Positions 8,007 through 17,398 of a stretch of DNA of 64,000 nt are shown here, piece after piece. The notes beneath the pieces were generated by a model, which saw only the letters and a program-made list of their open reading frames with translations, searched no databases and was not told the origin of the DNA. Origin of the DNA: Halobaculum sp. CBA1158 (GTDB lineage Archaea; Halobacteriota; Halobacteria; Halobacteriales; Haloferacaceae). Each line of letters starts with the position of its first letter. The stretch's first letter is position 1. Made by a program: the position numbers and the translations under genes. Location: assembly GCF_021431925.1 (NCBI RefSeq), contig NZ_CP090371.1, positions 1,922,001-1,986,000 of the forward strand, read 5' to 3'.

Positions 8007-8570
8007 ATGACTGAAGACCTGACCGAGATCCCTGGAGTCGGCCCTGCTCGCGCCGACGCGCTCACCGACGCTGGCTTCGACACGCCCGCCGATGTCCGCG
8101 ACGCATCGCCGGAGGCTCTCGCCGACCGCGTCGACGGCTTCGGCGAGAAGACCGCCGAGAAGGTGTACGAAAACGCGGCCGCCGGCGACAACGTCGCCGA
8201 GATGGGTCGCCCGTCGAAGCTCAACGTCCAGCGCCAGGAGGCGATCGCCTCGATGATCGAGGACGGCCAGTCGATCCGCGCGGCGTGCCGGTGCAACGGC
8301 ATCAGTCACGAGACGTTCTACGACTGGCTCCGAAAGGGCGACGAGCAGGAGGAGGGCGTCTACGCTGACTTTGCTGACAGGATCGCACGCGCACGCGGTG
8401 CCGGAGAAAGTCGCCTCGTCGACGACATCATCGAGACGGCACGCGAGAAGGGCGACACGCGAACGCTCCTCTCGGTGCTGAAGTCGCGCTACCCCGAGTC
8501 GTGGGGCGACGCCGACGCCGGGGACAGCGAATCCACGGTCGAGGTCTACCTCACCGCCGATCGAGACTGA
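8007..8570 (+). CDS. Terminase small subunit-like protein with helix-hairpin-helix
   Basis: 187 aa directly upstream of the large terminase. Residues 1-55 form a helix-hairpin-helix (EIPGVGPARADAL … GFGEKTAEKVYE), a DNA-binding element. Residues about 62-105 hold a terminase-type HTH (RQEAIASMIEDGQSIRAACR … SHETFYDWLRKG). The C-terminal part is helical. It should recognise viral DNA for packaging and load TerL. The added N-terminal HhH is unusual for this family. Confidence 0.8.
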   Translation: MTEDLTEIPGVGPARADALTDAGFDTPADVRDASPEALADRVDGFGEKTAEKVYENAAAGDNVAEMGRPSKLNVQRQEAIASMIEDGQSIRAACRCNGISHETFYDWLRKGDEQEEGVYADFADRIARARGAGESRLVDDIIETAREKGDTRTLLSVLKSRYPESWGDADAGDSESTVEVYLTADRD

Positions 8571-8572
8571 TC

Positions 8573-9943
8573 ATGAGCACGAGCACCGTCGGCCAGGACG
8601 CCGTCCCGCAACCGACCCACGCGCAGTGGGATCGCGGGCGGAACACGGAGCCCCTGCGCCCGTACGTCCACGGCGACCTCGACGTCGCTCCCCAGGAGGA
8701 GTTCCTCGCCGGTCCCGCAGGCGAGGCACCGACTGAGTCGACGGCGCAGTCGCACGCGTTCGTGTCCGGGCTCGGTGCCGGCAAGACCGCAGCGGGGATC
8801 ATCCGCGCCGTCGCGAATGCCGAGCGATGGAACCCGGGCGAGCTCGGGATGATCGTCGCGCCGACGTCGCCGGCGATGAAAAACGCGATCCTCCCTGTGA
8901 TGCGGGAGTTCGGCCTCCTCGACGCCTGGGAATACCGCGGGAAAGGCTCGGAACAACCAGGCCTCCACACGCCGTCGGGGTCGCGCATCATTCTCGAATC
9001 GGCTGACAACGACCGCAAGATCCAGCGCCTCCGCGGCCCGAACCTCGCGTGGGTCTGGATGGACGAGGCGGCCGCGATCGCCGAGCGGGCGTGGGAGATC
9101 CTCGCCGGTCGTCTCCGCGTCGGTGACTACCGGAACGCGTTCGTCACAACCACGCCGAAGGGGAAGAACTGGGTCTACGACCGCTTCTACGACGACTCTG
9201 GAAAGGCAGTCCACCGCGAGGATCCGTACGAAGTCGTCACCGCGAATGACGCACGGGGCGTGTTCGGCGTGCCGTCGTGGGTCAACCCGCACAACCCCGA
9301 CGACTACGTCGAGCGCCTGGAGCGCGAGTACTCGGGCGACTTCTTCGACCAAGAGGTCCGCGGTGAGTTCACCAAGTTCGAGGGCCTCGTCTACCCGTGG
9401 TTCGAGCGCGACACGCACGTCCTCGACGAGACCCCCTCACCGGACGAGCTCGACGAAACGATCTACGGCGTCGACTGGGGTCACAACAACCCAGCCGTCG
9501 TCCTCGCGCTCGGTCGCCGTGGTGACCAGTGGGTCGTCTTGGAGGAGTTCTACGAGCGCCGGTGCACGGTCAACGACCAGGTGGACGTCGCCGAGCGCAT
9601 CGTCGACCAATGGGGCACGGGGCGCGTCTACTGCGACCCGGCAGACGCATCGAGCATCGAGACGTTCCGCAGGGCCGGCCTCGACGCAGTCCCCGCGCAG
9701 AATGACGTCACGCCGGGGATCCAGGCGGTCGCCTCGAAGCGAGATGAACTCCGCGTCGTCGCCGCCTGCCAGAACGTCCGCAACGAGTTCGGCCTCTACC
9801 AGTACAAGGACGCCGACCAGGGCGACGATCCGGAGAAGAAGAACGACCACGCGATGGACGCGCTCCGATATGCGCTGTTCTCTCACGAGCGCTCCGGCGG
9901 CCGCGTCAGCCGTGCTGGCTCGATGAGCGACCTCCTGGGGTGA
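8573..9943 (+). CDS. terL: Terminase large subunit
   Basis: 456-aa DNA-packaging motor and nuclease. Walker A SGLGAGKT at residues 65-72, Walker B with VWMDEA (acids at 164-165), coupling motif TTTPKG at 192-197. The RNase H-like nuclease has Asp in YGVDWG (301), in YCDPAD (355) and in NDHAMDALRY (425/429). All hallmark residues are present, so it should be active. ATG at 8573 follows the small subunit stop by 2 nt. Confidence 0.95.
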   Translation: MSTSTVGQDAVPQPTHAQWDRGRNTEPLRPYVHGDLDVAPQEEFLAGPAGEAPTESTAQSHAFVSGLGAGKTAAGIIRAVANAERWNPGELGMIVAPTSPAMKNAILPVMREFGLLDAWEYRGKGSEQPGLHTPSGSRIILESADNDRKIQRLRGPNLAWVWMDEAAAIAERAWEILAGRLRVGDYRNAFVTTTPKGKNWVYDRFYDDSGKAVHREDPYEVVTANDARGVFGVPSWVNPHNPDDYVERLEREYSGDFFDQEVRGEFTKFEGLVYPWFERDTHVLDETPSPDELDETIYGVDWGHNNPAVVLALGRRGDQWVVLEEFYERRCTVNDQVDVAERIVDQWGTGRVYCDPADASSIETFRRAGLDAVPAQNDVTPGIQAVASKRDELRVVAACQNVRNEFGLYQYKDADQGDDPEKKNDHAMDALRYALFSHERSGGRVSRAGSMSDLLG

Positions 9944-9950
9944 CCAACTG

Positions 9951-12173
9951 ATGGATTTCCAACGACATAACACGACCGACGGCGCGGTGTTCGTCGCGCC
10001 ATACGACAAGAACAGCGTCTGGGAGAAAATCGAGTCGAAGCTCTCGACACAGACCGAGACGCCGACGCCGTCGTCGGGCGAGCGTGGGCGCGATGAGAGC
10101 GGCGGCCCGGTGACCCGGTTCAACAACATCTTCACCGGGATCGGCGAGCACGCTCTGGAGGCGCTGTCTCTCAACGGCTACGAGATCGCCAATGGGATCC
10201 GGACTCGACGGGATGAACTCTTCCGCAACGAGTTCCCGCTGCTCCGTCCCCGGTTCGCGGTCAAGTGCACCGAGTGCGAGACGGAGTACCAGTCCGACGT
10301 CGACGAGTGTGAGCTGTGCGACGCCGGCGAGGATGCGCTCCGTCGCCCCAGCCCCGAGGAGAAGCGCCGGTTCGAGAAGATGTTGGAGTCGGTCAACAAG
10401 GAGGGGCAGTCGTTCCGTGAACTCGCGAAGTACGCCGAGGATGACCAATGGCGGTTCGGCGTCCCGATCATCGTGTTGACCTATTCGTGGACGGTCGCGA
10501 CCGACGGGTCGCAGATGTACGACGCCGGCGAGATCGTCTCGAAACAGCCGGAGGAGATGCTCCGGGGTGATCCGAAGCAGATCGTCCCGGTCGTCGACGA
10601 GGATGGCCGTGTCGGTGGTCATTGGTACATCTGCCCCGTCCACCGCGACGACCACAGCACCAAGCCGGGGTTCTGCGACAAATGCTCGGCCACGCTGCGC
10701 GAGGTCTACTTCTGCGAGCCAGACGGGAAAGACAACGCGTCGAAGTACTACCTGGAGGAAGAGATCCTCACGTACCCGTACGCATACCCGCGGCTTCACG
10801 GGCTCGACGGCCTCTCGCCGGCACACCACGTCTGGCTCAAGCAGGCCATCCTCGAGTTCATGGACGAGTACGCGGGCGCGTTCTACGACACCGACTCCGA
10901 GCGGATGCCGAACCAGATGGGGATCCTCCACACGACGAACCCGGACCAGTGGGAGCAGGTGTTCGAGGAAGCGCGCGAGGATGCGAAGGACGACGAGTAC
11001 GACACGCCGTTCTTCACGAACGAGTACTCCCCGACGTCGTCGTCGACGCCGGAACTGCAGATCGTCGATACGATGCCCGACGAGCTGCTCGGGCAGAACG
11101 GCGATCTGAAGAAGGACTTCAAGAGCGACATCCGACAGGCGTTCGGAATCACCGACGTCTTCGACTCCGAGCTGGAGGACGCCGGCGGCCTCAACAACGA
11201 AGGGCTGCAGATCGAGGTAACTGACCGCTCGATCGCCTCCCAGCAGCACGACTACGTCACCGGCTGGCTCGATACGCTCGCGAAGCGCCTCGGGATCGAG
11301 GACTGGATGATCGCGTTCGTCCCCGGGCAGGATCAGGACGTCGACTCGCTGCAGGACAACATCAAGACTGCCGCGATGGCGGACAAGGCCGGCCTCGACG
11401 CACGCCTCGAGGATGGCGAGGTCGAGGTCGCCGACGGAGACGTGAACGCACAGGATCCGTCGCTTGGACAGACGCCGTCGTCGACGGGGTTCGGTGGATT
11501 CGGTGACGATGGATCGCCCGATGGCGGCGGTGATGCGCCGGGGGAAGCGAAAGCCCGTGACGGCACCGAGCCCGAGGCTGTCCGCGTCCTTCGTGAGGCA
11601 GAGGATCACATCGTCCGCGCTGACGCCGCGGAGACCAAGGCCGAACCGTTCTTCGACGAGGACGACGACATCCCGGAGTTCGTCGAAACGGCCGTCCGCG
11701 AGGCGCTGGACTCCGGGGCGATCCACTCGTCGTTCGAGCAGCTGTCGTCGCGAGCGCGCGCCGAGCTCATCGACTTCTTCGAGGAGAAGCTCACGCAGCC
11801 TCAGGGGTGGTCGCTGGAGTCGCTGGCGACCGACATCGAGGATCGGTTCGGCGTCAGTCACGAGTACGCGGAAACGCTCGCTCGTGACCAGGCCGGCGAC
11901 GTCCTACGGAAGGCGCGCGAGGTCGGCTACCGCGAGCAGGGCGAGCTCGACGAGCGCGTGTTCAAGCACGTCGGGCCGGCGGACGATCGCAAGTCGGACG
12001 CGTGCTGGTGGCTGCTCGAGGAGACTAACCCAGCCTACGGCGGCACGCCCCGGCCGCTCGACGAGTATAAGGGCCTGATCCAGGAGGCGAACCGTCGCTT
12101 CGTCGACGGGCCGAGCGGCGAGTTCAAAGCCCACATCGGGTGCCGAGACACCTACGTGGAGCACTTCGACTAA
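9951..12173 (+). CDS. Portal protein fused to MuF-like head morphogenesis domain
   Basis: 740 aa. Residues about 50-470 are a portal (ring at the capsid vertex for DNA entry and tail attachment). About 590-740 look like the MuF/SPP1 gp7 minor head protein (YAETLARDQAGDVLRKAREVG … DACWWLLEETNP … HIGCRDTYVEHF). A Gly/Asp-rich linker joins them. Two zinc knuckles are inserted in the portal half: Cys 106/109/120/123 and Cys228-His231-Cys242/245. In most phages portal and MuF are separate adjacent genes. Confidence 0.88.
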   Translation: MDFQRHNTTDGAVFVAPYDKNSVWEKIESKLSTQTETPTPSSGERGRDESGGPVTRFNNIFTGIGEHALEALSLNGYEIANGIRTRRDELFRNEFPLLRPRFAVKCTECETEYQSDVDECELCDAGEDALRRPSPEEKRRFEKMLESVNKEGQSFRELAKYAEDDQWRFGVPIIVLTYSWTVATDGSQMYDAGEIVSKQPEEMLRGDPKQIVPVVDEDGRVGGHWYICPVHRDDHSTKPGFCDKCSATLREVYFCEPDGKDNASKYYLEEEILTYPYAYPRLHGLDGLSPAHHVWLKQAILEFMDEYAGAFYDTDSERMPNQMGILHTTNPDQWEQVFEEAREDAKDDEYDTPFFTNEYSPTSSSTPELQIVDTMPDELLGQNGDLKKDFKSDIRQAFGITDVFDSELEDAGGLNNEGLQIEVTDRSIASQQHDYVTGWLDTLAKRLGIEDWMIAFVPGQDQDVDSLQDNIKTAAMADKAGLDARLEDGEVEVADGDVNAQDPSLGQTPSSTGFGGFGDDGSPDGGGDAPGEAKARDGTEPEAVRVLREAEDHIVRADAAETKAEPFFDEDDDIPEFVETAVREALDSGAIHSSFEQLSSRARAELIDFFEEKLTQPQGWSLESLATDIEDRFGVSHEYAETLARDQAGDVLRKAREVGYREQGELDERVFKHVGPADDRKSDACWWLLEETNPAYGGTPRPLDEYKGLIQEANRRFVDGPSGEFKAHIGCRDTYVEHFD

Positions 12174-12187
12174 CGAGGATTTCTGAC

Positions 12188-13501
12188 ATGAGTACCACCA
12201 GCAGATTCGGCGTCGTGAGCCCCGGCCCTACCGCCGGCCACAAGGAGGACAACACGCTGTCACCCGAGGCGCTCCCGGAGCAGTTCCGGGACGCCCTGGA
12301 GGCCGACGACTTCGTCATCTACGGCAAGGCGTCGATCGAGCAGCACGACATCGACGACGTCCCGACGCTCATCGAGATGGACGCCCTCGAGGGCGCGCTC
12401 GATCGCTACTTCGAGAGCGAGTCGGCCCCGGGCGTGATCTCCGTCGGCCATCGCGACATCATCGTCGGGCGGCCGCTCCGCTCCTACGAGCTCACCGAGG
12501 AGCGGACGGTCGTGGTCGGCGACGAGACGTACGAGTTCGAGGCTGGCGACGAGCTGACCGCGCACGTCGAGGACGCCGACGACGACGGCCGCCCCGAGTT
12601 GTGGCTCCCCGCGCAGATTGACGGGGAGACGGAGTTCGGCAAGCGGATGCGGATCCAGGCTCTCACCGGAGAGCTGGACGGTTACTCCGTGACTGTTCGC
12701 CGGAACAAAGCCGAAGGTAGCGAAGAGGGCCGCCGGATCACCGAGTGCGACCTGCACGCGGTGACGCTGGGTACAGCAGAGACGATCAAAAACCCCGGGA
12801 GTGAGTTCGGCGTCGCCGAGATCAAGGCGGCGCTTGGGCTCGGTCCCGAGGAGTCGACGGCTCCCGATGACGCCAGCTTTGCCTCCGAGCTGGTCGAGGG
12901 CCTGGAGGAGCGTACAATGGGAATTTTCGACGACCTACTCGGCAAGGAACTGGAGCAGAAGGGCAAGGAGCTCCAGGAAGAGGCCGATACTGACACCGAC
13001 GCACCGAGCGACAACGACGATCCTGCGGAGATCAAGGACGGCGCTGGCGACGACCCCGACGAGGACGAGCCGGCAGAAGAGAAGATGGACGCTGAGGCCG
13101 TCGCCACGGCGATGGCGGAGATGATGGATATCTCCGTCGACGAGGCGATGGCGATGCTCCAGGAGGGCGAGACGCCCGACGACGATGACGACCCAGACGA
13201 CGATGACCCCGAAGACGGTGAAATGAAGGGCACCGACGAGCCTGAGACGACCGGGTTGTCCGAGGAGGACATCGAGGCGAAGCTGGACGAGAAGGGCGTC
13301 GTCACCGAAGACGAACTCGACGCCAAGCTCGACGAGCAGGCGGAGGAGTTCAAGAGCGTCCTCGGTGACTTCGTCGACGACGTCTCCGAGACCGTCGAGT
13401 CGAAGCTGGAGACGGGACAGACCCCCTCGCCATCGGGCGACGGTGGAAACAGCCTTTCTGATCAGATCTCCGAGAGCCGGGAACGGCAGGGGAGCAACTG
13501 A
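12188..13501 (+). CDS. Prohead protease-scaffold fusion
   Basis: 437 aa. Residues about 40-205 look like a viral prohead serine protease of the XkdF type, with candidate catalytic His88 (SVGHRD) and Ser167 (LDGYSVTV). The rest is a very acidic, helical, low-complexity scaffold (DDDDDPDDDDPEDGE … EAKLDEKGVV). Scaffold shapes the procapsid and is then cut away. An in-frame ATG at 12917 with a strong ribosome site could make the scaffold alone. Ends in a one-base overlap with the capsid gene. Confidence 0.85.
   Translation: MSTTSRFGVVSPGPTAGHKEDNTLSPEALPEQFRDALEADDFVIYGKASIEQHDIDDVPTLIEMDALEGALDRYFESESAPGVISVGHRDIIVGRPLRSYELTEERTVVVGDETYEFEAGDELTAHVEDADDDGRPELWLPAQIDGETEFGKRMRIQALTGELDGYSVTVRRNKAEGSEEGRRITECDLHAVTLGTAETIKNPGSEFGVAEIKAALGLGPEESTAPDDASFASELVEGLEERTMGIFDDLLGKELEQKGKELQEEADTDTDAPSDNDDPAEIKDGAGDDPDEDEPAEEKMDAEAVATAMAEMMDISVDEAMAMLQEGETPDDDDDPDDDDPEDGEMKGTDEPETTGLSEEDIEAKLDEKGVVTEDELDAKLDEQAEEFKSVLGDFVDDVSETVESKLETGQTPSPSGDGGNSLSDQISESRERQGSN
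12904..12919 (+). promoter_or_regulatory. Internal ribosome site and ATG for a nested scaffold protein
   Basis: GGAGGAG at 12904-12910, six bases, then ATG at 12917 in the protease-scaffold frame. Translation from here gives 194 residues starting MGIFDDLLGKELEQKG, which is precisely the scaffold part without the protease. Phage lambda C/Nu3 uses the same layout. Confidence 0.5.
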
Positions 13502-14727
13502 TGTCCGCACGACACACCTACCTACCGAGTGGCTACTACAGCGGGAACAAGTTCGGTGACCTGAGCGCGGCGTTCTTCGACGGCGCGCTGGAGTCGAAGG
13601 CGACCTTCGACAGCGGCGTCGACGGGATCAACAACGACGTCTACGGCGAAGCGCTGTGGAACCAGGTCAACCTGAAGACGAACCTCTTCGGCGCGATGCC
13701 GAAGATCGACGCGACCTCGGCTTCGACGAGCATCGACGACCCTCGACCGAAGACCTTCCGCGTCGCGCACAACCCTCCGACGGTCGATGATGTCGGCGAG
13801 GGAGGGGCGATCCCGACCGCACAGACGTACGACGTCGAAGAAGTCTCGGCGACGCCGAAGCGGTCGCCGCTCGTCATGGAGTCGACGGTCCTGCAGGAGA
13901 TCAACGCACAGCTGCAGGACGGCCTCGGCCTCGACGAACTCGACATCCTCTCTGAGGACTACCTTGAGCGCTCGATCGAGCGTGACAACCTGACCGCTCC
14001 CGTATCGAGTGGCGGGACCGCCTACGCGGACGAGAACAACATCACATCGATCGACCGCGTCGTCGCAAGCGCCGACGAAGAGGCGAACGCACAGGACACG
14101 GCCGACAACGCCCTGACTGACGGCGACCTCGACGTCTACGACATCGACCGCTCTGCGGTTGGGTCGTGGGCTGACGCGTACGTCGACCACAACGCTGCGA
14201 GTGGGGACCGCCAACTCACGGCGTCGCTGTTCGACGACTTCCTGGATGCGTACTTCGAGAACGGGACGGCCGTTCGCGAGAACGCGGTCATCGTCTCTGG
14301 TCGCGACACGCTCCGCGTGCTCGGCGATCTGAAGAACGACGAGGTCTACGCCGAGGTCGGATCGACGCCCGGCTCCCGCGAGAGCGCGGGTGACAGCGGC
14401 GAGTCGCGTCTCGGGCAGGATGTCAACACTCGCGTCTCGACGTGGGACGGGATCCCGATGCTGCCGGTCGAGTCGATGCCGTCGGACACGCTCTCGCGGA
14501 TCTACGTGTTCGACTTTAGCGACAAGGTCGTCAACGGTGTCAACTACGGCCCGAAGATCGGCATCGAGAACTACATGGCACCGTACGTCGAGTCGGCTGG
14601 CCAGGGCCAGGACCAGGGCTTCCTGTCCATCGGGGAGTTCAAGAACAAGGTGCTGTACCTGATGTACCACGAGGTCGTCTGCCGCGACTTCGGTGCACAG
14701 GGCAAGCTCCGGGACCTGTCGGAGTGA
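13501..14727 (+). CDS. Major capsid protein, HK97-like
   Basis: 408 aa, by position (after protease/scaffold, before connectors) and sequence the main shell protein. It has no N-terminal delta domain, which fits a separate scaffold. Fold cues are ALWNQVNLKTNLFGAMPK, the E-loop-like PTVDDVGEGGAIPTAQ segment, VMESTVLQEINAQLQDG (spine helix region) and the C-terminal IENYMAPYVESAG … LYLMYHEVVCRDF. Strongly acidic as expected for a particle in molar salt. Confidence 0.9.
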   Translation: MSARHTYLPSGYYSGNKFGDLSAAFFDGALESKATFDSGVDGINNDVYGEALWNQVNLKTNLFGAMPKIDATSASTSIDDPRPKTFRVAHNPPTVDDVGEGGAIPTAQTYDVEEVSATPKRSPLVMESTVLQEINAQLQDGLGLDELDILSEDYLERSIERDNLTAPVSSGGTAYADENNITSIDRVVASADEEANAQDTADNALTDGDLDVYDIDRSAVGSWADAYVDHNAASGDRQLTASLFDDFLDAYFENGTAVRENAVIVSGRDTLRVLGDLKNDEVYAEVGSTPGSRESAGDSGESRLGQDVNTRVSTWDGIPMLPVESMPSDTLSRIYVFDFSDKVVNGVNYGPKIGIENYMAPYVESAGQGQDQGFLSIGEFKNKVLYLMYHEVVCRDFGAQGKLRDLSE

Positions 14728-14731
14728 TCCG

Positions 14732-15346
14732 ATGATCCTGGTCAACGACTCCGACCTGGAGCGAGCGGCTGCTGGCGAGGTCGACCTGGAGCTCATCACG
14801 CTCGAGTATGTCGGCGATCGCTCGTCTATCGCGACGGGCGCACTCGTGTCGCAGGGGTACTGGCCGTCGACGGCACCGCTCAACGGCGGTACTACCTATG
14901 TCGCGTTCGTCCGCGACGAGGGGCTCGGCTACCTGGAGGCGCGCGAGGACGTCGAGGTCTCCTACGCGCCGGAGGACATCGCCGAGGCGCTGCTCGCGCA
15001 GAACTACCTGCCGAGCAACGTCTTCGGCGACGCGCTCAACACCGAAGTCCGCGACCGCCTGGAGAGGGCGCTGGACTTCGAGTGGCAAGGGCGTTCCGAG
15101 GAGGCCAACCGCAAGGAGCTTCGTGCCGTCGCCGGCGTCGACGACGACGAGGCCGACGCCGAGGACGACGGGCCAGACCGCGTCGACGAACTCGTCGACG
15201 AGTACAGCCGCGGAGAGCTGAAGGACGCCGCCGAAGCGCTGCGGGAGTCGACAGACGAGATCTCGCTACAGTCGAAGAAGCGAGAGTTCGCCGCGTGGCT
15301 CGCCGAACAGCCGCCTGACAACGTCGCCGACGAACTGGAGGGGTAA
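14732..15346 (+). CDS. Head-associated protein (204 aa), function not assigned
   Basis: Immediately after the capsid gene. N-terminal half is globular with an aromatic patch (GYWPSTAPLNGGTTYVAF). C-terminal half is a long acidic helical region (DDDEADAEDDGPDRVDELVDEY … SLQSKKREFAAWL). Position suggests decoration protein or head-tail joining; nothing in sequence decides. Confidence 0.7.
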   Translation: MILVNDSDLERAAAGEVDLELITLEYVGDRSSIATGALVSQGYWPSTAPLNGGTTYVAFVRDEGLGYLEAREDVEVSYAPEDIAEALLAQNYLPSNVFGDALNTEVRDRLERALDFEWQGRSEEANRKELRAVAGVDDDEADAEDDGPDRVDELVDEYSRGELKDAAEALRESTDEISLQSKKREFAAWLAEQPPDNVADELEG

Positions 15347-15349
15347 CGC

Positions 15350-15520
15350 GTGACCGACTCCGTCGACACGATCTACCTCGATGACCACACCGACGAGGCG
15401 GCCGTTCAGACGGCGCTATCGGACTGGCTCGCGAACAACGCAGTCACCAGCATCGATCACACCGACCTGACGCGGCTGACCCGTCGTCGGGCGCTCGTGA
15501 TCATCTGGTACACGGCGTAA
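15350..15520 (+). CDS. Small virion-cluster protein (56 aa)
   Basis: GTG start 3 nt after the preceding stop, ending 1 nt before the next ATG, so the frame exactly fills the gap between two head genes. Residues read as an acidic N-terminus, helix AAVQTALSDWLANN and a basic-hydrophobic end TRRRALVIIWYTA. No family recognised. Confidence 0.65.
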   Translation: MTDSVDTIYLDDHTDEAAVQTALSDWLANNAVTSIDHTDLTRLTRRRALVIIWYTA

Positions 15521-15521
15521 G

Positions 15522-16433
15522 ATGCTCGCCCAGTACTGCCACGTCGTCGACGTGCTGCGGAAGTTCAACCCGCAGCTCACCGAGTCGGCGATCGAGTCGG
15601 ACGACTACATCGGCTACTCCGACCTGGCGCAGATCCAGGCGCGGATCGACGCCGTCTCCTCGGACTTCGACGACAAGACTGGGCGCGCTCTTCGCGAACT
15701 CCGCGTCGGGTCACCTGGGATGCCGGCGACCTACGAGTACCAGGACGCACGCAACGCCGGACGGGGGAGCCGTCCGATCCGCGTGTCGCTCGACCACGAC
15801 AACATCATCCCACTCGATCCGAGCACGGGCGATGTGTTCGAAGTCCGTACGGGGAAAGACTCCTGGCGAGACATCACGCCGTACGCTGGCAGCAAATACA
15901 GCCTCAACCACCGCGACGGTGCGGTGAAGATCTGGCAATGGCTCCGTCAGCTCATCTGGTGGGGCGCACCTGACGACCGCTACCTACGGACGTCGTATCG
16001 TTACGGCGCGCTCGGTGGCGACCGCTCCGAGGGAGGCCAGACGACGCTCGCGAGCAGCGCGACCGACTCGACGACGACGCTGTCAGTCGAGACCGCCGGT
16101 CGCCTGCCGTCGACGGGGTTGTTGCTCGTCGCGAACGACGAGTACGTCCGGATCGAGTCGGTCGACCACGACGCGGATGAGCTCACGGTCGAGCGCGGCG
16201 TCCGCGCGACAACCCCGGCCGCCCACGACGCCGGCGACGCCGTCCACTACTGCCCGGAGACTGTCCGCGACGCGATCGCCGGGAAGGTGGCCGAGGAGCT
16301 GCTCCGGTACGACGACTGGGTCGACGAGCTCCCCGAGGCCTCGAGCAACCTCGGCGGCGTGAAGAAGACCGAGGCGTGGGAGGACGAGTACGATCAGGCA
16401 CTCGCGAAGCACAGCGGTGTGCGGAAGCTATGA
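15522..16433 (+). CDS. Putative head-tail connector/adaptor
   Basis: 303 aa between capsid and tail-completion genes. N-terminal helices (VVDVLRKFNPQLTESAI … YSDLAQIQARIDAVSSDFDDKTGRAL) and a C-terminal helical end (RDAIAGKVAEELLRYDDWVDEL) resemble gp6/gp15-type adaptors. An inserted beta-rich block (TTTLSVETAGRLPSTGLLLVANDEYVRIESV) looks like a structural surface domain. Assignment rests on position and these cues. Confidence 0.65.
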   Translation: MLAQYCHVVDVLRKFNPQLTESAIESDDYIGYSDLAQIQARIDAVSSDFDDKTGRALRELRVGSPGMPATYEYQDARNAGRGSRPIRVSLDHDNIIPLDPSTGDVFEVRTGKDSWRDITPYAGSKYSLNHRDGAVKIWQWLRQLIWWGAPDDRYLRTSYRYGALGGDRSEGGQTTLASSATDSTTTLSVETAGRLPSTGLLLVANDEYVRIESVDHDADELTVERGVRATTPAAHDAGDAVHYCPETVRDAIAGKVAEELLRYDDWVDELPEASSNLGGVKKTEAWEDEYDQALAKHSGVRKL

Positions 16434-16442
16434 GGTGACCGG

Positions 16443-16889
16443 ATGGGGTTCGACATCGACACCACGGAACTCTCGGCGGCGGCTGGAGAGCTCTCCGACG
16501 AGATCGCCCGCGAGGTGGCGAACCGGTGGTTCTCCTACAGCCAAGAGAGCCTCCAGGACGCCGGCGACACCCTCGACTACGAAGTGTTCCCAGTCGTCCA
16601 GTCCGGTATTCCCCCCGAGCGCGACGGCACCGGCTACAGCTTCTACTACACGCACCTCGCATCGCCGTTTTTCCATGATGGCACGAAGCCACACGAAATC
16701 CGTGCGAAGCGAGGAGAGTTCCTCGCGTTCGAGTGGCCCGACGCCCCGGCCGACGTCCAGCAAATGTTCGAGGACACCTTCCCCACGGTGTTCTTTAAAG
16801 AGGTGCAGCACCCCGGCACCCCAGCACTCCGGTTCGTTTCGGGTAGGCCTCGGACTCGTGCCCAGCGGTGGGCGGAGGACCAATCATGA
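16443..16889 (+). CDS. Tail completion / head-tail protein, HK97 gp10-like
   Basis: 148 aa. The KPHEIRAKRGEFLAFEW … KEVQHPGTPALRFV region is the typical signature of HK97 gp10 family proteins that finish the head-tail joint. Overlaps the next gene by 4 nt (ATGA). ATG 9 nt after the adaptor stop. Confidence 0.78.
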   Translation: MGFDIDTTELSAAAGELSDEIAREVANRWFSYSQESLQDAGDTLDYEVFPVVQSGIPPERDGTGYSFYYTHLASPFFHDGTKPHEIRAKRGEFLAFEWPDAPADVQQMFEDTFPTVFFKEVQHPGTPALRFVSGRPRTRAQRWAEDQS

Positions 16890-17398
16890 CCGCGACCCAG
16901 TACCTGCTTGCGTATCTCGATGCCAACTGGCAGACCGACATCACGGGCCGGATCCAGCCGGTCCCGAAGCCGAGCATCGAACGCGAGCACGAAAACACGA
17001 AGCGGATGCTTGGGACGACGGACCTACTCGAGGTCGGCGGAACCGACACCGACTACGCGGCCGGCGGGTTCTACTACTCTGAAGAGGACGCAGACTCCTC
17101 GGTAGTAATCGAGCTGCGGACGAAAAACCGGCGCGACGACGACACCGGCGACCGCATCGACGGCTACGAGCGGCTATGGGGCGTCCGCGACGAGAACAAC
17201 GACGAGGAGCGTTGGGGCGGACTCGTCGGCGAGTGCCGGCGACTGCTCCTCGAGATCCGCCGTGGATCGAAGGAATGGGACATCGTCACCGCCCCGGAGG
17301 CCGTCGACACCAGCGACAACGTCGGCCAGGGTAACTTTCGGGCTGACATCCGTGTCGAGCTGACGAGCATCGCGAACCCGATCGACACGAGCACATGA
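16886..17398 (+). CDS. Putative tail terminator/completion protein
   Basis: 170 aa in the place of tail terminators, after gp10-like and before tail tube. N-terminus QYLLAYLDANWQTDITGRIQ and the strand-turn VVIELRTKNRRDDDTGDRIDGYERLWG look like a minor tail protein fold. Coupled by 4-nt overlaps on both sides. Confidence 0.65.
   Translation: MTATQYLLAYLDANWQTDITGRIQPVPKPSIEREHENTKRMLGTTDLLEVGGTDTDYAAGGFYYSEEDADSSVVIELRTKNRRDDDTGDRIDGYERLWGVRDENNDEERWGGLVGECRRLLLEIRRGSKEWDIVTAPEAVDTSDNVGQGNFRADIRVELTSIANPIDTST

Noticed and set aside
13165-13225. GAC/GAT repeat as a microsatellite or CRISPR-like repeat
   Set aside because: It encodes the Asp-rich scaffold linker in frame; no spacer pattern.
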